A DNA stretch of 64,000 nt from Flavobacterium sp. 245 (GCF_004362055.1 NZ_SNXB01000015.1:1-64000); one strand, 5' to 3'; counted from the first letter of the stretch, positions 8,888 to 18,379 are shown. Numbers and translations: made by a program. Notes: generated by a model from the letters alone, not told the origin.

Positions 8888-8927
8888 TGCCGTCTTGCAT
8901 TATAAATAAAGAAACACAGATAATACG

Positions 8928-9614
8928 ATGAAAAATTTTATAGGCAGTTTGTTGCATTTGAGTGATCCCACGTTGCCAATTGGCGGTTATACACATTCTA
9001 ACGGATTAGAAACTTACGTACAGCAACAGTTGGTAAAAGATCCAGAAACAGCATCATTGTTTGTGCGCAACATGCTTACTAACAACCTTCAGTATAATGA
9101 TGGTGCTTTTGTAAAACTGGCATATGAAGCCACACAAAATAATGATATTACTGCTTTACTGCAATTGGATGAAGAGTGCAGTGCGCTAAAAACAGCCAGA
9201 GAAATAAGAGAAGGAAGCCAAAAATTAGGCTTAAGACTGATAAAGATATTCAAGCGCCAAATCAGCGAAGATCCTATTAACGCTTATGAAAAAGCGATTT
9301 TAGAGAAAAAGATAGAAGGACATTATTGTATTGTTTTTGGCATTTATGCTTGCTTATTAAATATTCCGCTTCCTGAAGTTCTTCTTGCATTTTTATATAA
9401 TGCTACGGTGGGTACTGTTACTAACGCGGTAAAACTTGTTCCGCTGGGACAGCTTGACGGACAGGATATTTTGCATGATATGCAGGAAGTTATCGAAACC
9501 ATTACGCAAAATATACTTCAGCTTGATCGTAATCATGTTGGTCTGTGCAATATTGGTCTGGATGTGAGATGCATGCAACACGAACGATTGTATTCAAGAT
9601 TGTACATGTCTTAA
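8928..9614 (+). CDS. ureF: Urease accessory protein UreF
   Basis: UreF acts with UreD and UreG in the nickel insertion complex, gating GTP hydrolysis. It is all-helical; the recognisable pieces are LLHLSDPTLPIGGYTHSNGLETYV at the N terminus, and the later helix LYNATVGTVTNAVKLVPLGQLDGQ. The 228-residue length is normal. It lies between ureE and ureG, with an 81-base AT-rich gap to ureG. Confidence 0.96.
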   Translation: MKNFIGSLLHLSDPTLPIGGYTHSNGLETYVQQQLVKDPETASLFVRNMLTNNLQYNDGAFVKLAYEATQNNDITALLQLDEECSALKTAREIREGSQKLGLRLIKIFKRQISEDPINAYEKAILEKKIEGHYCIVFGIYACLLNIPLPEVLLAFLYNATVGTVTNAVKLVPLGQLDGQDILHDMQEVIETITQNILQLDRNHVGLCNIGLDVRCMQHERLYSRLYMS

Positions 9615-9695
9615 ATAAGTCGAAAGTTGTAAAGTCAAAAGAGCCAAAATAAATTTAAAAATTTAGGCTAAAAAATAATTAAAAAATAAAACAAA

Positions 9696-10334
9696 ATGAA
9701 AGAGAGAAGTTATGTTAAAATCGGAATAGCTGGTCCGGTAGGTTCAGGAAAAACAGCCTTAATTGAGCGTTTGTCTCGCACATTAATGAACGAATACAGC
9801 ATTGGTGTAATTACGAATGATATTTATACAAAAGAAGACGCTGAGTTCCTTACTAAAAATAGTATGCTTCCTAAAGAACGTATCATCGGCGTTGAAACGG
9901 GAGGATGCCCTCACACTGCAATTCGCGAAGACGCGAGTATGAATCTTGAAGCAGTTGAAGAGATGGCTTCTCGTTTTCCGGATATTGAATTTATTTTGAT
10001 TGAAAGCGGTGGAGATAATTTATCGGCCACTTTTAGCCCTGACTTGGCAGACGTGAGCATATTTGTTATTGATGTTGCCGAAGGAGATAAAATTCCACGT
10101 AAAGGAGGTCCAGGAATTACGAGGTCAGATTTGCTTGTAATCAATAAAATAGATTTGGCACCTTATGTAAACGCAGATCTTGGAGTTATGGAACGCGATG
10201 CAAGAAAAATGCGTAACGGTCAGCCATTTGTATTTACAAATCTTATGAGTCTTCAAGGTCTAGACGCAGTTATTGGCTGGATTAAGAAATATGCATTGCT
10301 TGAAAATGCTGAAGAGCCTGAGTTGGTCAGATAA
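9696..10334 (+). CDS. ureG: Urease accessory GTPase UreG
   Basis: UreG is the SIMIBI GTPase that powers nickel delivery to apo-urease. The P-loop is GPVGSGKT (residues 12-19), followed by [13 protein letters not shown], the metal-binding CPH in [20 protein letters not shown] in the Walker B region, and the base-recognition NKID. At 212 residues it is full length. Its Cys-Pro-His motif binds nickel together with UreE. It precedes ureD by 33 bases. Confidence 0.98.
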   Translation: MKERSYVKIGIAGPVGSGKTALIERLSRTLMNEYSIGVITNDIYTKEDAEFLTKNSMLPKERIIGVETGGCPHTAIREDASMNLEAVEEMASRFPDIEFILIESGGDNLSATFSPDLADVSIFVIDVAEGDKIPRKGGPGITRSDLLVINKIDLAPYVNADLGVMERDARKMRNGQPFVFTNLMSLQGLDAVIGWIKKYALLENAEEPELVR

Positions 10335-10367
10335 TCAAACTTATTTTACAACATTCAATTTCATTAC

Positions 10368-11201
10368 ATGATTAATAGATTAAATATTGTCAGTGGATTT
10401 AAAGACGGACGTTCTTATTTAAAAGACAACTTCTTTACAAGACCTTTCAGAATTGCAAATATTAATGAAGACAGGTCAGATCCTTCCTTATATCTTATGC
10501 TAATGAGTTCCTCTCCGGGAATTCTGGATAATGACCATTATGATATAAATATTGAAGTTGAGTCAGAAAGTCGTTTGCAACTTCAATCTCAATCTTATCA
10601 ACGGTTGTTTAATATGAAAAATGGTGCTCAGCAACAAATGAAAGTTTCATTGAGCAACGAAAGCACATTCAGTTATATACAGCATCCAATCGTTCCGCAT
10701 GAGCAATCGATTTTTAAAGCGCATAACGTAATTGCTTTACAAGGAAATTGCAGTTTGACACTTGGAGAAATTATTACCTGTGGACGAAAACATTCAGGAG
10801 AAGTTTTTCTTTTTTCAAAATTTCAAAACCTTACAGAAGTATTTCATAACGGAAAATTGATTTTAAAAGACAATGTGTTGTTGCAACCACTTTTAGCCGA
10901 TATCGAAACTTTAGGTCAAATGGAAGGGTTCACACATCAAGCTACATTAATTCATATTAATACTGGAATTCAAGATATGAAATCTCTTATTGAAGATACT
11001 TTTACTCTTCTTCAATCACAAGAAAATGTGGCGTATGGCGTTTCACAGCCTTTTGCAAATGGAATGATCGTGCGTATGCTGGGCAACGGAGGAGAACAAT
11101 TGTATAATGCATTTCGTCAGATAGAAGACAAACTTTGGAATATGGAAAAACAAGTAAAAGTCGAAAATCAGATAATTGAATCTGTTGAAAATTATAACTA
11201 A
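10368..11201 (+). CDS. ureD: Urease accessory protein UreD
   Basis: UreD is the scaffold of the UreD-F-G complex that docks on apo-urease; it is named UreH in Helicobacter. The N-terminal segment SYLKDNFFTRPFRIANI and the central FSYIQHPIVPHEQSIFKA and CGRKHSGEVFLF match the family. At 277 residues it is full length. Its TAA overlaps the next ATG by one base (TAATG), so the permease that follows is probably coupled to it. Confidence 0.93.
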   Translation: MINRLNIVSGFKDGRSYLKDNFFTRPFRIANINEDRSDPSLYLMLMSSSPGILDNDHYDINIEVESESRLQLQSQSYQRLFNMKNGAQQQMKVSLSNESTFSYIQHPIVPHEQSIFKAHNVIALQGNCSLTLGEIITCGRKHSGEVFLFSKFQNLTEVFHNGKLILKDNVLLQPLLADIETLGQMEGFTHQATLIHINTGIQDMKSLIEDTFTLLQSQENVAYGVSQPFANGMIVRMLGNGGEQLYNAFRQIEDKLWNMEKQVKVENQIIESVENYN

Positions 11202-11902
11202 TGGATACTACAATAACAACACTAGTATTATCAGCCATCACAATCAGCTGTTTGCATACTGCTTCGGGACCAGATCATTATTTGCCTTTTATAGTATTAT
11301 CAAGATCTAAAAAATGGCCCATAACCAAAACAATTTGGTGGACAATAGTCTGTGGTCTCGGACATATATTAAGTTCTGTAATTCTGGGATTGATTGGGGT
11401 TTTGGTAGGTTGGCAATTATCAAAATTGTCTATGTTTCAGGATATCAGAGGAAATGTTTCGGGTTGGTGTTTACTGGTTTTCGGATTCATCTATCTTATT
11501 TGGGGACTCCGAAGTGCTTACTTAAATAAACCTCACAAACATTTTGAAATGTACAGCGATGAAGATATGTATGTTTATGAACATAAACACGGAGAAGTTG
11601 TGGCACCTCAAAACCGTATTAAAATTACTCCATGGGTTTTGTTTGTCATTTTTGTAATGGGACCAAGTGAGCCTCTAGTTCCTCTATTATTTTACTCTGG
11701 AGTACGACGTTCTTCCTTAGAAGTTATCATCTTAATTACTGTTTTTGCAGTATTTACAGTTCTTACCATGCTTACAATGGTTTTGATTGGCTGTTATGGC
11801 TATTCATTTTTTAAAACAGACAAACTAGAACGTTATGTTCATGCCATTGGTGGTGGTGTGGTTACCATTTGTGGTATCGGAATGGTGTTTCTAGGTTGGT
11901 AA
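11201..11902 (+). CDS. UreH/NiCoT-like membrane permease, predicted nickel transporter
   Basis: The protein is predicted to be an inner-membrane nickel permease related to Bacillus UreH and the RcnA/NiCoT group. It has about six membrane helices in 233 residues. The first helix carries CLHTASGPDHYLPF, a His-x(6)-DH pattern in the position where NiCoT proteins bind metal. A hydrophilic loop (about residues 110-140) rich in His, Tyr and Glu (KPHKHFEMYSDEDMYVYEHKHGE) could bind metal on the cytoplasmic side. Position directly after ureD, with overlapping stop and start, fits nickel supply to urease. A TauE/SafE-like exporter is the alternative family assignment. Confidence 0.8.
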   Translation: MDTTITTLVLSAITISCLHTASGPDHYLPFIVLSRSKKWPITKTIWWTIVCGLGHILSSVILGLIGVLVGWQLSKLSMFQDIRGNVSGWCLLVFGFIYLIWGLRSAYLNKPHKHFEMYSDEDMYVYEHKHGEVVAPQNRIKITPWVLFVIFVMGPSEPLVPLLFYSGVRRSSLEVIILITVFAVFTVLTMLTMVLIGCYGYSFFKTDKLERYVHAIGGGVVTICGIGMVFLGW

Positions 11903-11913
11903 AAACAAAAATT

Positions 11914-12774
11914 ATGGAATCAAAAATTAGTCTTTATATTAAAACAATTTTGACCAGTATTGGTCAAATTATGCTCCAGGAAAACCCTTGGACAGGTTTA
12001 CTTTTTCTGGCAGGAATATTTTATGGATCGCCTGTTATGGGCATTGCGGCACTTTTATCCGCAGTTGTCGGATTGTTCACTGCTGAACTATTAAAATTTG
12101 ATAAAACAGAAATAGCACAAGGGCTTTATGGATTTAGTGCTACACTAGTGGGAGTTGCCTTAACATTCTTTTTTAAACCTGAACCTGTAATATGGATTGC
12201 TGTAATTGTTGGGTCAGCATTGGCAACTATTGTTCAAAATATTTTTATTCGTTATAAAATACCAGCATTTACACTGCCATTTATCCTTGTTACCTGGATT
12301 TGTCTTTTTGTTTTTCATAATCTATTTGTAATAGGAAGTCCTGCAATGGGTGCAGAAACTGCCGCTGATACAAATGAGCTGGTAACGGTTGCACACAGTT
12401 TTGGAGAAGTGATTTTTCAGGGAAGCGTTCTTACAGGAGTTATATTTATTTTGGCCGTTTTCATTAATAGCCCAGTTGCTGCTTTGTATGCAATTGCTGC
12501 TGGAGTTATTAGTACTTATTTATCATTACAGTTTTCTGAACCTCAAACCGATGTACACATGGGATTGTTTAGCTTTAATGCTGTGCTTTGTGCGATAACT
12601 TTTTCAGGAACTCGTGTTAAAGACGGGATTTATGTTTTTCTCTCAGTTGTTTTATCGACTCTATTCGATATTTATATGGTAAAAATGGGATGGCCTGCAC
12701 TTACTTTTCCTTTTGTACTTGCAAGCTGGATCACTATTCTAGTCAAAAAGATTGTTCCTAAACAATACCAATAA
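11914..12774 (+). CDS. Urea transporter (UT/SLC14 family)
   Basis: The product is a passive urea channel of the inner membrane. Both halves of the inverted-repeat fold are visible, each with the UT signature of an x-P-x-x-T-x-P-F helix start: IPAFTLPFILVTW and WPALTFPFVLASW. The N-terminal MLQENPWTGLLFLAG and the GLYGFSATLVGVAL segments, with the matching GLFSFNAVLCAI in the second half, are also characteristic. The start was placed at 11914 (MESKISLYIK), 11 bases after the previous stop; an in-frame ATG at 11869 lies inside the preceding gene. The length of 286 residues is typical of bacterial family members. Urea would enter here to reach the cytoplasmic urease. Confidence 0.93.
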   Translation: MESKISLYIKTILTSIGQIMLQENPWTGLLFLAGIFYGSPVMGIAALLSAVVGLFTAELLKFDKTEIAQGLYGFSATLVGVALTFFFKPEPVIWIAVIVGSALATIVQNIFIRYKIPAFTLPFILVTWICLFVFHNLFVIGSPAMGAETAADTNELVTVAHSFGEVIFQGSVLTGVIFILAVFINSPVAALYAIAAGVISTYLSLQFSEPQTDVHMGLFSFNAVLCAITFSGTRVKDGIYVFLSVVLSTLFDIYMVKMGWPALTFPFVLASWITILVKKIVPKQYQ

Positions 12775-12807
12775 TTACAAATTTCCTCATTAAATAATTA
12801 AATCAAA

Positions 12808-14070
12808 ATGAAAAAATACGCCTTATTAAGCGCATTGTTTTTTGCAATGTGCTACTCAACCTATGCTCAGGTTTCATTCGAATCTAAAGCACAAACATCT
12901 GATAAACCGTTATATGAAATGGAATTTTCGCCTCGCTTGAAATTGAATGGATATGTGAATCTTGGAGGAAATGATAGCAAGACATCACAATCATTAAACT
13001 TAAACTCTGCAAATCCGTACAATCCTTTCAAAGATAAAAATGCAGATGCTAATATGTATCAAACGCAATTGGCATGGAAAACGACTTATAACGGATTTGA
13101 AAAAGGTCCTTTAGTTACTTATGTTGAAGGACAATGGTGGGGCGGACCTGGAGCTGGAGGTAATTTACAGTTAAGAGTAGCTTATGTAGATTATAATCAC
13201 TGGCACGTTGGTCAGGATTGGAGTTTCTTTGGAGGAGGTGTGCCAACTTGGTGCAATACTTTAGATTGGGAAGGTCCAAATTCTGGAACTTGGGCGAGAC
13301 ATTTACAAGCTAAATATTATACTAATTTCGGAAAGGACAAATTATGGAAATTTGAAGGAGGAATAGAAACTACTGCTCAATATTTAAAAGTAGCAGGCGG
13401 AAGTATGCCAGGTCAATTTTCTGTTGATCCGATTTTTGCTTTTACTAAATATGCACAAGATGGAAGTTTTGCTCGTTTGGCATTCATGGGACGCAGTATT
13501 CGTTATACCAAAGAAGATGCTTCTAACACTCTGGCAATGGGTTGGGGAATAAATGCTAACCTAAAAAGTAAGCTGAACGATAAAAGCTATTTCTTGGCAC
13601 AAGGACTTGTAGGATCTGGTATTGCAGGTTCGTATACATTGTCAGGAGCTTTATTTGGTAATGGCGGTGCTACAAATATGTATGACGGAATTTATGATCA
13701 AAACGGCAATTTCAAAACGGTTCCAGTTTATGGAGGTTCTGCTGGTATTGAATATTTCTTCGGTCCAAAAAAGAATTTACACTCCAATCTAGTATTAGGA
13801 TATACCAACATGTCTTATAATGCTTCGCCACTTTCATTGGTACAAAGTAAAGTAATCAATGACAATGCTACAGGAGATTTTGTGACCAAAAATAATGAAG
13901 CAACAACTCATACGGCTTTAACTTTTGGATCAATAAACATGCTTTATGATGTGACAAAAATCACTACTATGGGAATTGAATATGACGCAGGAACCAAACA
14001 AATTACAAATTCAATTTCACAAAGTTCAATGGTAAATCGTGTGGCTTTAGGTTTAAAAGTTGGATTCTAA
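12808..14070 (+). CDS. DcaP-like outer-membrane porin
   Basis: The protein carries a Sec signal (MKKYALLSALFFAMCYSTYAQ) and a beta-barrel-like body with alternating aromatic residues, ending in VALGLKVGF with the terminal Phe typical of outer-membrane proteins. The segment NLQLRVAYVDYNHWHVGQDWSFF followed by DWEGPNSGTWARH matches the DcaP-family region in which a GQTW-like motif precedes the barrel constriction. DcaP porins pass small organic acids. The place in a urease operon suggests urea or another nitrogen compound, which is inference. It starts 33 bases after the urea transporter. Confidence 0.75.
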   Translation: MKKYALLSALFFAMCYSTYAQVSFESKAQTSDKPLYEMEFSPRLKLNGYVNLGGNDSKTSQSLNLNSANPYNPFKDKNADANMYQTQLAWKTTYNGFEKGPLVTYVEGQWWGGPGAGGNLQLRVAYVDYNHWHVGQDWSFFGGGVPTWCNTLDWEGPNSGTWARHLQAKYYTNFGKDKLWKFEGGIETTAQYLKVAGGSMPGQFSVDPIFAFTKYAQDGSFARLAFMGRSIRYTKEDASNTLAMGWGINANLKSKLNDKSYFLAQGLVGSGIAGSYTLSGALFGNGGATNMYDGIYDQNGNFKTVPVYGGSAGIEYFFGPKKNLHSNLVLGYTNMSYNASPLSLVQSKVINDNATGDFVTKNNEATTHTALTFGSINMLYDVTKITTMGIEYDAGTKQITNSISQSSMVNRVALGLKVGF

Positions 14071-14102
14071 TATCATAAAAAATCAAAATTATTTTTATTA
14101 AA

Positions 14103-16352
14103 ATGAATAAGCATACGAGAGAACAAATGAAGCGAGCTTTCATTTTTATAATATTATTTTTAATTACCTCTACATCGCTTTTTGCGCAGAAAACAATAAG
14201 TGGTATTGTGACAGATGAAGATGGATTGCCGTTAGTAAATGCAACTATTATTAACAAAGATAAAACTTGCCATTCTGCTACAAAAGTAAATGGCAGTTTT
14301 GCAATAAGTTTGAAACAGATTCCTGATACATTAACGGTTTCTTACGCTGGATTTAAGCCACAATCTTATTCCGTATTTCAGAATTCACCTTTAAACCTTG
14401 TATTGATGTCTCATATTAGTACATTAAATGAGGTGGTCATAAAATCAAAAAAAATTGACAAGCAATTAATAAAAATTGATTTAGACAAAACTCCTGTAAA
14501 TACGGCGCAAGATTTACTCCGCAAAGTTCCTGGGCTTTTTATTGCACAGCATGCAGGTGGCGGAAAAGCAGAGCAAATATTTCTTCGCGGTTTCGATAAT
14601 GATCACGGCACTGACATTGCTATAAATGCCGACGATATGCCGGTCAATATGCCGTCGCACGCGCATGGTCAGGGATATTCTGATTTACATTTTTTAATTC
14701 CGGAAACCGTTCAGAATATTGATTTCGGAAAAGGTTCTTATTATGCTGATAAAGGAGATTTCAATACCTCTGGTTATGTTGATTTTCATACTTATGATTC
14801 GATAAGTTCAAGTTACATTAAAACCGAAATAGGAAATTACAACACGGCACGCATAATGGGAATGGCCAATTTGTTAAAAGGCAATTCGCAAAAACAAAAT
14901 GCCTATCTGGCCGGAGAATATAATTATACCGATGGGCCGTTTGATGTCAAACAAGATTTCAAAAGATTAAATTTATTCGGAAAGTACAATCAGAAAATTG
15001 GAGATAAAGGACAATTGAAATTTGAAGCTTCTTGTTTTAGTTCGGGTTGGAATGCCTCTGGGCAAATTCCGGAAAGAGCTGTTTCTGAAGGTATGGTTTC
15101 CAGATTTGGGTCAATTGATCCCACTGAAGGAGGAAATACGCATCGCGTAAATGTTTTGGCGAGTTATATTTATAAGCCAAGCGAAACCGAGACTTTTAAA
15201 ACCTCTTTCTATTACATCAATTATCTGTTTAACTTATATTCAAATTTTACTTTTTATTTGGTGCATCCAGACAAAGGAGATGAAATAAACCAATATGATA
15301 ATCGTGAAGTTTACGGAACAAATAATACCTATACAAATCATTTTACGTTTGATCGATTTCACTTAAACTTAGTTTCAGGATTTGGAGGCCGTTTTGATGA
15401 TATTCATGATTTGGCGTTGAGTTATGTTACAGCTAGATATACGTTGAATGAGCGTATGGCATGGGGATCAGCCAAAGAAGCTAACGCTAATGCCTACTTT
15501 TCAGCAGATTTAAGTACGGGTAAATGGAGGTTGAATGCTGGCTTGCGAGCCGATTGGTTCTATTTTTATTATTTCGATAAGATGCAACCAGATCTTGCTT
15601 CATCTTCTTACAATAAAGCTCGCATCAGTCCAAAATTGAGTGTTTTTTATAATGCTTCAGATGCAGTAACACTATATCTGAAATCTGGATTAGGATTTCA
15701 TTCGAATGATGTGCGCGATGTAGTATTGCAGGACGGAAAAAACATACTCCCTTATTCTGCTGGCGTAGACCTGGGCTGTGTGCTGAAACCTGCAAAAGGA
15801 TTGATTTTACAGCCAATAGTTTGGAATACTTATTTAAATAGTGAATTTGTCTGGAATGGCGATAGTTATGGAGTCAGTGATGCAGGAGCGACCAGAAGAT
15901 ATGGAGCAGATTTTTCAATGCGTTATCAAGTACTTCCGTTTCTTTATCTTGACAGTGATTTAAACTGGGCTGTACCGCGTGTAGTAAGTGCACCTAAAGG
16001 AAATAATTATGTAGAATTGGCACCTACTTTTACGAGTACTGGTGGAATAGGATTGCAATTTCAAAATGGGTTTTATTCTAATTTGCGTTATCGCTACATG
16101 CATAATCGTCCAGCAAATCAAGATGGCAGTATTATGGCACAAGGCTATTTTGTTAATGACTTTATCTCAGGATATCAGGCAAAAAAATGGGGTGTAAATG
16201 TACAAATACAAAACCTTTTTAATACAAAATGGAACGAAGCCATGTTTGCGCAAGAAACAAGGTTGAAAGGAGAAACAAACAGAGTAGAGGAATTGACTTT
16301 TACACCAGGAACTCCATTTTTATTAAAAATTGGGTTGGCGTATAAGTTTTAA
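14103..16352 (+). CDS. TonB-dependent receptor, putative nickel/metal uptake
   Basis: The protein would move a large or scarce ligand across the outer membrane using TonB energy. It has a signal peptide (ending LFAQ), a carboxypeptidase-like regulatory beta-domain (ISGIVTDEDGLPLVNATI, about residues 33-110), a plug (AQDLLRKVPGLFIAQH to about 240), and a barrel ending LLKIGLAYKF. The plug holds the unusual His-rich run MPSHAHGQGYSDLHFLIPE, which may recognise a metal. It is the last gene of the urease locus before a strong terminator, so nickel or a nickel chelate is the likely cargo; that is inference. MKRAFIF at 14127 is an equally possible start. Confidence 0.85.
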   Translation: MNKHTREQMKRAFIFIILFLITSTSLFAQKTISGIVTDEDGLPLVNATIINKDKTCHSATKVNGSFAISLKQIPDTLTVSYAGFKPQSYSVFQNSPLNLVLMSHISTLNEVVIKSKKIDKQLIKIDLDKTPVNTAQDLLRKVPGLFIAQHAGGGKAEQIFLRGFDNDHGTDIAINADDMPVNMPSHAHGQGYSDLHFLIPETVQNIDFGKGSYYADKGDFNTSGYVDFHTYDSISSSYIKTEIGNYNTARIMGMANLLKGNSQKQNAYLAGEYNYTDGPFDVKQDFKRLNLFGKYNQKIGDKGQLKFEASCFSSGWNASGQIPERAVSEGMVSRFGSIDPTEGGNTHRVNVLASYIYKPSETETFKTSFYYINYLFNLYSNFTFYLVHPDKGDEINQYDNREVYGTNNTYTNHFTFDRFHLNLVSGFGGRFDDIHDLALSYVTARYTLNERMAWGSAKEANANAYFSADLSTGKWRLNAGLRADWFYFYYFDKMQPDLASSSYNKARISPKLSVFYNASDAVTLYLKSGLGFHSNDVRDVVLQDGKNILPYSAGVDLGCVLKPAKGLILQPIVWNTYLNSEFVWNGDSYGVSDAGATRRYGADFSMRYQVLPFLYLDSDLNWAVPRVVSAPKGNNYVELAPTFTSTGGIGLQFQNGFYSNLRYRYMHNRPANQDGSIMAQGYFVNDFISGYQAKKWGVNVQIQNLFNTKWNEAMFAQETRLKGETNRVEELTFTPGTPFLLKIGLAYKF

Positions 16353-16375
16353 ACTCTGTAGATAATTAAGTAGAA

Positions 16376-16420
16376 AAGGAATTTAGCTCCGAATAAAATC
16401 AGAGTTAAATTCCTTTTTTT
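16376..16420 (+). terminator. Rho-independent terminator of the urease locus
   Basis: AAGGAATTTAGCTC and GAGTTAAATTCCTT form a stem of about 13 pairs with one mismatch, followed by seven T. It lies 24 bases after the TonB receptor stop and before the convergent regulator, ending the long urease transcript. Its reverse reading has a weaker T-run, so it may also serve the regulator. Confidence 0.85.
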
Positions 16421-16434
16421 ATAAATAGATGAAA

Positions 16435-17319
16435 TTATTTGTTTAATACTTGTAAACGAAAAGCAGAAGGAGATTGGTTCGTTACTTTTTTAAAGACTCT
16501 CGAAAAATGAGAAAGCGAATGAAAATTAAGTTCATAAGCCACATCTGCAATTTCACGCCCTAAATCGCGAAGCAACACTTGGCTGTGTTGAACACAGATT
16601 TCATTAATCCATTGTTTAGGAGGTTTTCCGGTTGCTTTTTTGATGCATTTATTTAAGTATGTTTCAGATATGTTCAATTCCTGCGCATAAAAGAATACAT
16701 TTTTATGCAGTTTATGTTCTTGCTGTAACTTCTCTCTAAATTTATAAGTTATATCCAATTCTCGACCCATTAATAAAGGTTTATGAGTAGCTTGCTTAAT
16801 AATTTTCAGCATAATCGCGCGAAAAAAAGTAGAACAGATATCTTCCTGAATACATTCTGAATTTAATTCTGTTTCCAGCAATTCAAAAATCTTAACCATG
16901 GAATCATAAATTTTCTCATGAATTTTTATTACAGGATCTGATGTGAGAAATATAATGTCTTGTCGGCTTAAAGAAATAGAATTGATGACATCATTTTCAT
17001 AAATGAGGTAAAAGCCTTTAATGTTTTCAGATAATTCATGAGTTCGGGTAATACTACCTTGTTTGATGTTTAAAATTTGTCCAGCCCCAATAAGATAATT
17101 TTCAGTTTCGACCTGTTGTTTTATATAACCTTCTGTTACAAACAGCATAAAATTAAAAGAAGTTCGGTAGGGTGGTACCGGAATAACAATTTCTTTTAGA
17201 TAGTTTTCTATTCTATATAACTGCAATTGCGATTTATTGTGTAAAGCTATGCTGTTTACTTGTGGTAAAAACTGCTCCTTATATTGATAAGTACTGAAAA
17301 TTTGAATAGAGTTGTCCAT
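16435..17319 (-). CDS. AraC-family transcriptional regulator
   Basis: The 294-residue protein has a C-terminal AraC/XylS double helix-turn-helix (about residues 195-290): AQELNISETYLNKCIKKATGKPPKQWI, then IADVAYELNFHSLSHFSRVFKKVTNQSPSAFR. The N-terminal half looks like a cupin-like sensory domain (TEGYIKQQVETENYLIGAGQIL). No signal peptide is present. It is convergent with the urease locus and separated by a terminator, so it may regulate urease, nickel or nitrogen genes, but there is no visible operator to prove this. Confidence 0.88.
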   Translation of the reverse strand: MDNSIQIFSTYQYKEQFLPQVNSIALHNKSQLQLYRIENYLKEIVIPVPPYRTSFNFMLFVTEGYIKQQVETENYLIGAGQILNIKQGSITRTHELSENIKGFYLIYENDVINSISLSRQDIIFLTSDPVIKIHEKIYDSMVKIFELLETELNSECIQEDICSTFFRAIMLKIIKQATHKPLLMGRELDITYKFREKLQQEHKLHKNVFFYAQELNISETYLNKCIKKATGKPPKQWINEICVQHSQVLLRDLGREIADVAYELNFHSLSHFSRVFKKVTNQSPSAFRLQVLNK

Positions 17320-17390
17320 TTATTCGTGTTGTAATCTTATACGACTCTTTTCTTGAAAAATAAATTCCCTTTTTTAAAATAGCTATAAAC

Positions 17391-17427
17391 AAAAAATACC
17401 TTTAAACAAGTGAATGTTTAAAGGTAT
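17391..17427 (-). terminator. Terminator downstream of tRNA-Ser copy 1
   Basis: On the minus strand, ATACCTTTAAACA pairs with TGTTTAAAGGTAT and is followed by six T. It lies 35 bases past the 3' end of the tRNA gene. Confidence 0.75.
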
Positions 17428-17462
17428 TATATTTTTGAAGTTTCTTCTGAAACTTATACTGG

Positions 17463-17547
17463 CGGAGAAAGAGGGATTCGAACCCCCGGACCTGTTACAG
17501 TCAACAGTTTTCAAGACTGCCGCATTCGACCGCTCTGCCATTTCTCC
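17463..17547 (-). tRNA. tRNA-Ser (anticodon UGA), copy 1
   Basis: The minus strand reads GGAGAAATGGCAGAGCGGTC at the 5' end, with a long variable arm typical of tRNA-Ser. The anticodon loop is CTTGAAA, so the anticodon is TGA. The T-arm GGTTCGAATCC and acceptor end TTTCTCC match, and discriminator G is at 17463; CCA is not encoded. It is identical to the copy at 24698-24782, and about 40 bases of upstream flank are also shared, so the whole gene with promoter was duplicated. Confidence 0.95.
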
Positions 17548-17649
17548 AGTATGTTGCTCTCATTATCTGATTGCGAGTGCAAATATAAGACGCTTTTTCG
17601 GTTCTCAAAATTTTTTTGGAACTATTTACAAAGAAAATAATATGTTATT

Positions 17650-17682
17650 AAAAAAGAAACCCTTAACAAAAGTTAAGGGTTT
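17650..17682 (-). terminator. Terminator beside tRNA-fragment att copy 1
   Basis: AACCCTTAAC / GTTAAGGGTT with a four-base loop, followed on the minus strand by a T-rich run. It is placed relative to the tRNA fragment at 17691 just as terminators follow the intact tRNA genes, so it marks an old tRNA 3' end. Confidence 0.65.
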
Positions 17683-17690
17683 GAAGTTCT

Positions 17691-17932
17691 GCGGAGAAAG
17701 AGGAATTCGAACTGTGCATCCAACACCTCTTATACATATTGCAATTCTTAAGATATGCCAGGTTCAAAATCTAGTGTGCCATGATATTTTGCCATGAAAC
17801 TTAAAATGTCGACTTACAAGAGTATTAGTTTTTTTTAAATGACTGATATAGCTCTCTTTTGAGATTGAAAATAAGTAATTTTTTTTGACAAGAATAGAAA
17901 AATTACAACCTTAAGTTTTTGTTGCAAAAGAA
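17691..17932 (-). mobile_element. Element end 1: tRNA-Ser 3' fragment plus arm-like repeats
   Basis: Bases 17691-17713 repeat the last 23 bases of the tRNA-Ser gene (GCGGAGAAAGAGGAATTCGA, one mismatch), but the rest of the tRNA is absent. About 85 bases on lies a degenerate GTGCCATGATATTTTGCCAT, and near 17908-17930 CCTTAAGTTTTTGTTGCAAAAG. The same order of blocks occurs at 19584-19829 and 24369-24519, so this is a decayed attachment site and end of an integrative element that targets tRNA-Ser. Confidence 0.7.
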
Positions 17933-18379
17933 TATTCCTCAACTGCCTAAATCATAAATTCTAAACTATATTTTTTCTGAGCCTTTTTTATTTCCTATAA
18001 TTAAAAGAGTACTGAGTTTTTTACTCCATTAAATAGTAGGTCCCTTTTTTACTTTTCTTATATTTTCAAAAAACGCCTTAAATTTTTGTGGCAAATAAGC
18101 AGACAGCTCCAGGTAGAGGATGTGTTCTAAAAATACAAACATGAGTCAAATTGTAGTTTAATATTCTTTAAATGAAGTGATTATGTGGTTTTAAAGGAAG
18201 TGGTCAAGTTATTTGACAATTTGTAATAGGGTAACTAAATGTAAAAACCCTAATTTATAATTCAAAAGACTTTTAGAGGCAAAAGTAAAGGGTATTATAG
18301 AGGAACTTTGCACCTTCAAATTTAGATGTTTGAATTGTAAACACTTAAAAAATAATTAATTACATAATAACTACATGTT
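17933..18379. other. AT-rich spacer without recognisable genes
   Basis: No coding region is supported. A further TTAAATTTTTGTGGCAAATA lies near 18076-18095, another degenerate copy of the repeat seen at the element ends, which suggests more than one round of decay or integration here. Confidence 0.5.

Noticed and set aside
17414-17797. An open reading frame across tRNA-Ser copy 1 and the att fragment
   Set aside because: It crosses a tRNA gene on the opposite strand and translates repeat and tRNA sequence; there is no sign of real coding.
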